DNA of 64,000 nucleotides, taken from Marchantia polymorpha subsp. ruderalis. Its lineage: Eukaryota > Streptophyta > Marchantiopsida > Marchantiales > Marchantiaceae. The stretch covers positions 6,946,501 to 7,010,500 of the forward strand of contig AP031353.1 in assembly GCA_037833965.1 (NCBI GenBank), written 5' to 3'. The notes below the pieces were generated by a model. It did no database searches. It was not told the DNA's origin and was given only the letters and a program-made list of their open reading frames with translations. Position 1 is the first letter of the stretch. Every line of letters starts with the position of its first letter. A program made the position numbers and the translations under genes. Shown piece by piece: positions 60,067-64,000 of the stretch.

Positions 60067-60079
60067 TAAGTGATCTTGG
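60054..60079. repeat. Perfect 11-bp hairpin at the end of the 97-bp repeat
   Basis: CCAAGATCACT at 60054-60064, loop AGTA, then AGTGATCTTGG at 60069-60079. The left arm is the end of the 97-bp repeat unit. Confidence 0.85.
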
Positions 60080-60927
60080 AGATCCATACTCAAACTCAGG
60101 TTTTTCAAAATTTATACTTGCGACATTATTGGTGCAGATTGGGGTGAACAACCCAGTGCGTGATGGTATATGCACATCAGGTTCATGATCTGTGACTAGT
60201 TGGTATTATCCAACTTTAATTTAGACAATAGATGAGATGCAAAGAATCACAGAATGAAACATTGCTATTTAGAAAGTGCACAAATGTGCATGGAATTGAT
60301 CTATTCCTCTTTCTCTGTCTTCATTGATACAGACTCAACAATCTAGTTAATCGGTAAAGCCTTAAATGATATTGGTACCAGCACCCATTAGGTGAAAAAA
60401 TCCACACCCAGACGTTTTCTACGGCAAGCATACATACAGTTTGAGACACGAATGTGTTTCTGATCAACGTAGCTTGGATGTCGAGCGAGATATGACATGT
60501 TTGGGCTATAAAGACTTACTTACATGCTTGAATATGATTCATAATTAACTCAAGTTGACACGTGACAATATGACTAGATTCTTAAAATAAAACTTTGAAA
60601 ATGGTCGGATGTAATATAAAAAGGATCGGATTTACACCATGTTTAGAAAACAAGAAACATTGCTTAAGCAAAGCAGTCACCAAGTGTACATTGCATACGG
60701 AGAACGGTATACCATAGATAAAGCCGTAAAGACCGTGTGCAAACAAGTAGTATAGAAGTGACCCACTTTAGAACCTTCGTGGGAAACAAATTTAGAAGGA
60801 ATCACATCTTACTCATGTTAAACATGTGTGGCGCATTGTGCACTGAACAATGCACTGGCAAAAGTGAAAACAGCCATAAACCCTCAGTATGTTCATAGAT
60901 GCCAAATAGCATAAAAAAAACGCTTTA

Positions 60928-61306
60928 GATCTTGCCCACAGACCCGGAGGATGTAAAAGCCTTCTACTATATGCAGCAATGGTAGGACGTAACAGAGTTT
61001 AAGGAAGCACAGCTCTTCTTTGTGAATTATGCTTACATCTGGTGTGGCGAGTTACTAAAATTGATATGAGTTTAGAAATTCATATCAATTTTATCTACAA
61101 GAGTTGTGTTCTGACTGTGTTTTTTTGGGTGTTGCTTTCATGGACGGTTTGATCATCCGTACACCTACTTTCTCTTCTATGGAATGGACAGTATAGGAGA
61201 CTTCATTCCATCTAAGCAGTTACTGGAGAAGTACAATGCTCCTCGTCATGAGCTACCATACGATGAAGATAGTGATTCTTCGTCTGGCAGTGACCGTTGG
61301 CATTGA
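60928..61306 (+). pseudogene. Two protein-like fragments, possibly PARP-fold; probably remnant exons
   Basis: Fragment A (60928-60999) reads DLAHRPGGCKSLLLYAAMVG then RNRV and TAA. Fragment B (61113-61306) reads FHGRFDHPYTYFLFYGMDSI, GDFIPSKQLLEKYNAP and an acidic-serine tail (DEDSDSSSGSDRWH) before TGA. The pattern H-x5-GCKSxLLYxxxVGR followed by YFLFY-x7-IPxxxLLxKY loosely resembles the last strands of PARP-type domains (xxLLCRVxxG then YVVYxxxQxxPEYLIxY). Neither piece has an ATG and a 14-bp hairpin lies between them. The family suggestion is a guess; that they derive from a protein is likelier. Confidence 0.25.
61056..61093. repeat. Perfect 14-bp hairpin
   Basis: TAAAATTGATATGA at 61056-61069, ten-base loop, then TCATATCAATTTTA at 61080-61093. 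Confidence 0.85.
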
Positions 61307-61458
61307 ATACATCTGTGATCTACTTCATTCCAGTGTAAAGGAATACAGTATTCAGTCTACCGGAAGTTAATCTGTCAATAGTCGGTGTTGCTAGGAGGTT
61401 TTTGTAAAGCTTGCAGCTTTCCGATCCTCCATATCAGAGGGAATCTCCCTGTAAGATA

Positions 61459-61469
61459 TGGTATCAGAG
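61459..61469 (+). promoter_or_regulatory. Isolated tRNA-Met primer-binding-like site
   Basis: TGGTATCAGAG matches 11 of 12 bases of the copia/pararetrovirus primer-binding site TGGTATCAGAGC. No clear LTR ending in CA precedes it and no recognisable gag or pol follows within 2 kb. It may mark a heavily decayed retroelement or be coincidental. Confidence 0.35.
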
Positions 61470-63527
61470 ATAGGCCATCACGAACGGGCCGTTAGCACTG
61501 AAATAAATGCCCAGTAGAGATCATCAGCCAGAACTAATCGAAACTTGTGATGTACAAGCTCAAAATGTGTAGTCTGAAGAAATTTTTGCTTTCAGTTGCT
61601 TGAGTGTTTTGGACACCGAAAGTCTCGTTCATCTTCCATCTCGTTCTAAGGTTGCTAGGGTCAAGATACTAATGACGTTTGGTAATTGTCAGGATTGCCT
61701 GTCTTCCTGAACTTAGTTTAAATTATTATGCAGATGGTGCGTGAAGTACAATTTCATGTCAAACCTTCACCGGTATCGTGTTTGAAGATATGCAAATGTG
61801 TATCTAATTTTCCTACATCCATGGGCGACCCTATCGGTTGCTAGGATAGCAATTATGTCATAGGACCTAAAAAACCTGAGCCTGAAGGAATTGTTCTGTT
61901 ATCTCTATTCAAGCTAATATATCCGAGGTATCTTTCTAACGTGTCTATTTTCTTATGTTTTCAAATCTATCGTATCTTAAGATTAATTTTACTGCAATAA
62001 ATTCAGACCGGAGCATGCTCATATTGTTTTCTGATATCCAGTATTCTAAATGTCTAATTTGCTGTCAAGTTCAAACTATGCTCACGTTAAAAGATTCATT
62101 GATTTTGGACAGAAATTTGTGTGTTTTGATTAGTTCAATCAAACTAATGGTGCTAAAATAAACGTCAAATCGTACTCGATCTTTGTGTTATTGTTTTACT
62201 GTTTTAACTGAATATTATTATTCAATCAATCTGTACATAGTTTTTTCACTTAACATATGTTTCTCTAAGTAGTACGTATAGAAATAGAAAAAATAGAAGT
62301 CTAATGATTATTAGAGTTAATGCGTAATTGTTCATAATTGAGAATCTACAAATTAAGTCCGTAGCTTGATGACTCTTAAGTACGATCATATATAAACCCG
62401 TGCGCCAAAATTATTTTCCAAGCAGGGACGTTCAAGTCAAGGTTAACGTTAAAAGAAATTTTAGTTTATTGATAAAAGGAGGTAACTACTATGTTGATAG
62501 GTTCGTACATTTGACTTGGTCCGCGGATCATGATCGTTTCATATGTTACTAAAACTTTACCTTTTGTTATCATAAAGCAATCCTGGACGAAGAAACAAAA
62601 TACTTTCTTTAACACCATGTAACGTAATCTGAAAAGATACATGTCTGAATGTTCAATACATGGTATCAAATTTGAAGTTTGCTTCTCATATTTTCATTAT
62701 CATAGATGTACTTAAAATCAAATGAAGTTCAATGTAAATAATGTCCAAATGATCTACTGTTTTTTATAAGTATAAATATATGTTTAAAAAATATTAAAAT
62801 TACATATTAACAGAGAGTAATTTTCTTATTCGTTCAAAAAAATTGATTTCTAAAATTTTTGATAAAATTAAATAAAAAAATTTAGTACTCATTGAAAATT
62901 TATAAAAAAAATTTAGTTTTAAGTAAACTATCTTTAAGAATTTCCTAGTAATTGTTAATGATAAAATATTTTTTCTTCAATTTAAAAGTTCATTAGAAAA
63001 CTTTGATAAATACATTATCATAAATATATTATTTATTATATTCATTATTTCAGATGTGATTTATATGTGTAAATTTTTTACAATTTATTGTAAAATCAAC
63101 GTATTTACGTTTTAAAAATATTTTTTTCATAAATTATTTTGTATTTTTTTATATCATATTTCTATAAAAAATGAGAATAAAAAAAAAATTGTTGACGTTT
63201 GTTAGATATTACAAACATGCAAAATAATATATGTGAAATTAAAATATGTCCCATTCTGTACTCAAAACATAAAAGTTAGAAAGGTTTTTATTCAATACAC
63301 AATGAAAATGCAAAGTTGATGTAAAAACATACATGTATGTAAAATGAAATGAACTTTTAATGCTAATAAAATACAAATAATGTATTGCTCATGCATAATT
63401 AACATTATATTTAAAAAAAAATTAACATCAAATAAGAACAGAAAATAATCTTCTTTTCTAAAATTAAAAACTTTGATTTTATAATATTCTTATATATTAT
63501 TATATATAATAATAAAAGTATTTATAT
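61470..63527. other. AT-rich intergenic stretch, nothing identified
   Basis: Composition becomes very AT-rich after about 62.2 kb. TGGTATCA at 62661 is a weaker primer-binding-like match. No gene was recognised. Confidence 0.5.
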
Positions 63528-63801
63528 TGTTGAGGTTAACTTTGGTTAAGGAGTTAACTTAGGTTAGTTAACAAAGATTAACAGCATATGTAGTTATTTA
63601 TAGCTTAGAGTAGTTAACTATCTCGGGTATATATATACCTTGAGGGTGATAAGAAGACTATCATTCAAACATTCAAGCAGTAAACTCTCTAGTGCTCTTC
63701 TCCCCGTGGACATAGCCCTTGAGGGTGAACCACGTTATACTTTCGTGTCTCAAGTGTCGGTGTAACTGAATGATGAGTGGTTCTGAGTTTTAGCGTTTAC
63801 A
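63528..63801 (+). repeat. 5' LTR of a Ty1/copia-type retrotransposon
   Basis: The 274-base LTR starts TGTTGAGGTTAAC and ends GCGTTTACA, the canonical TG...CA. It contains a TATA-rich promoter-like stretch (GGTATATATATACC at about 63627-63640) and short GTTAAC-type repeats at its left end. Immediately inside is the primer-binding site. The preceding five bases, TATAT, would be the target-site duplication; the matching right copy is beyond the window. Confidence 0.85.
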
Positions 63802-64000
63802 ATTGGTATCAGAGCTGGCTCCGGTTCGGACTCTGTGTCATAGGGTTTTTTCTAATATTTATAATTTTTTCGGTTTTTGGTTTGGACCTGTATTGAATAA
63901 ATTGTTTGATATAGTTTGTCTATAGATGGTTTTTTCATTTCCAGTCTCCACATACAATTTTTGAGAAGATATGAAGATTACATAAAACCTACAAAAGTTT
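63802..64000 (+). mobile_element. Start of a copia-type retrotransposon interior (cut by window end)
   Basis: The primer-binding site TGGTATCAGAGC at 63804-63815 is a full 12-base match to the 3' end of plant initiator tRNA-Met, three bases after the LTR. About 185 bases of untranslated leader follow, with no gag ATG yet. The clean LTR ends and exact primer site suggest a younger element than the copia remnant at 39-42 kb. Confidence 0.8.

Larger units (their letters stand above)
59351..60920. other. Intergenic stretch with a telomere-motif duplication
   Basis: Apart from the 97-bp duplication and hairpin near 59873-60079, listed separately, no gene, RNA or transposon protein was recognised. 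Confidence 0.5.

Noticed and set aside
62661..62672. TGGTATCAAATT as a second retroelement priming site
   Set aside because: Only the first eight bases match and no LTR or coding remnant adjoins it.

Overview
The window is nuclear DNA of a land plant, most likely a bryophyte, with a liverwort such as Marchantia as my best guess. The evidence is three intact, intron-containing plant genes: a plastid-type lipoxygenase, a secreted class III peroxidase with the classic three-intron layout, and a nodulin-like (NFD4-type) major facilitator. Plant telomere-type motifs, Ty1/copia primer-binding sites and very AT-rich transposon-derived blocks between GC-richer gene islands support this. The placement within bryophytes is inference. 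No bacterial, organellar or rRNA features were seen.

Layout. 1-8366 holds 2.6 units of a 3181-bp tandem repeat whose units read as identical, entered from the left edge; each unit has telomere-like motifs, a perfect hairpin and one exon-like unidentified segment. 8367-9470 is a microsatellite-rich, promoter-like stretch leading to a TATA box and a tiny hydrophobic ORF. 9.8-16.3 kb is mostly featureless. 16.3-21.5 kb is the lipoxygenase gene (nine coding exons, 955 aa). Its last codons form the first bases of a minisatellite of about 215 bp per unit that runs to 22.1 kb. 22.1-28.0 kb is intergenic with one weak SAF-domain-like remnant. 28.05-29.89 kb (minus) is the peroxidase (330 aa). 31.9-34.0 kb is a belt of simple repeats. 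34.9-43.6 kb is an AT-rich transposon graveyard: an internally deleted, stop-riddled copia element, a 251-bp direct-repeat pair and a cluster of CACTA-like subterminal motifs. 43.7-51.0 kb has only doubtful ORFs. 51.5-53.84 kb is the MFS transporter (618 aa, three exons). 56.2-57.7 kb (minus) holds two broken expansin pieces, with the C-terminal piece lying upstream of the N-terminal piece and an in-frame stop in each. 58.4-59.4 kb holds an unidentified exon and an F-box remnant. 59.9-61.5 kb holds telomere-motif duplications, two short protein-like fragments and an isolated primer-binding-like site. The right edge cuts a copia element just after its 5' LTR (63528-63801) and primer-binding site.

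The genes do not form an operon or an obvious pathway. Lipoxygenase (oxylipin synthesis), peroxidase (apoplastic H2O2 and phenolic chemistry) and the expansin remnants (wall loosening) are each typical of expanded bryophyte families. I found no convincing new multi-gene system. The most notable items are the identical 3.18-kb tandem array, the minisatellite seeded from the lipoxygenase stop-codon region, the permuted expansin pseudogene, and an apparent abundance of short perfect hairpins. Gene models were built by hand from splice signals and reading phase; no database search was run.
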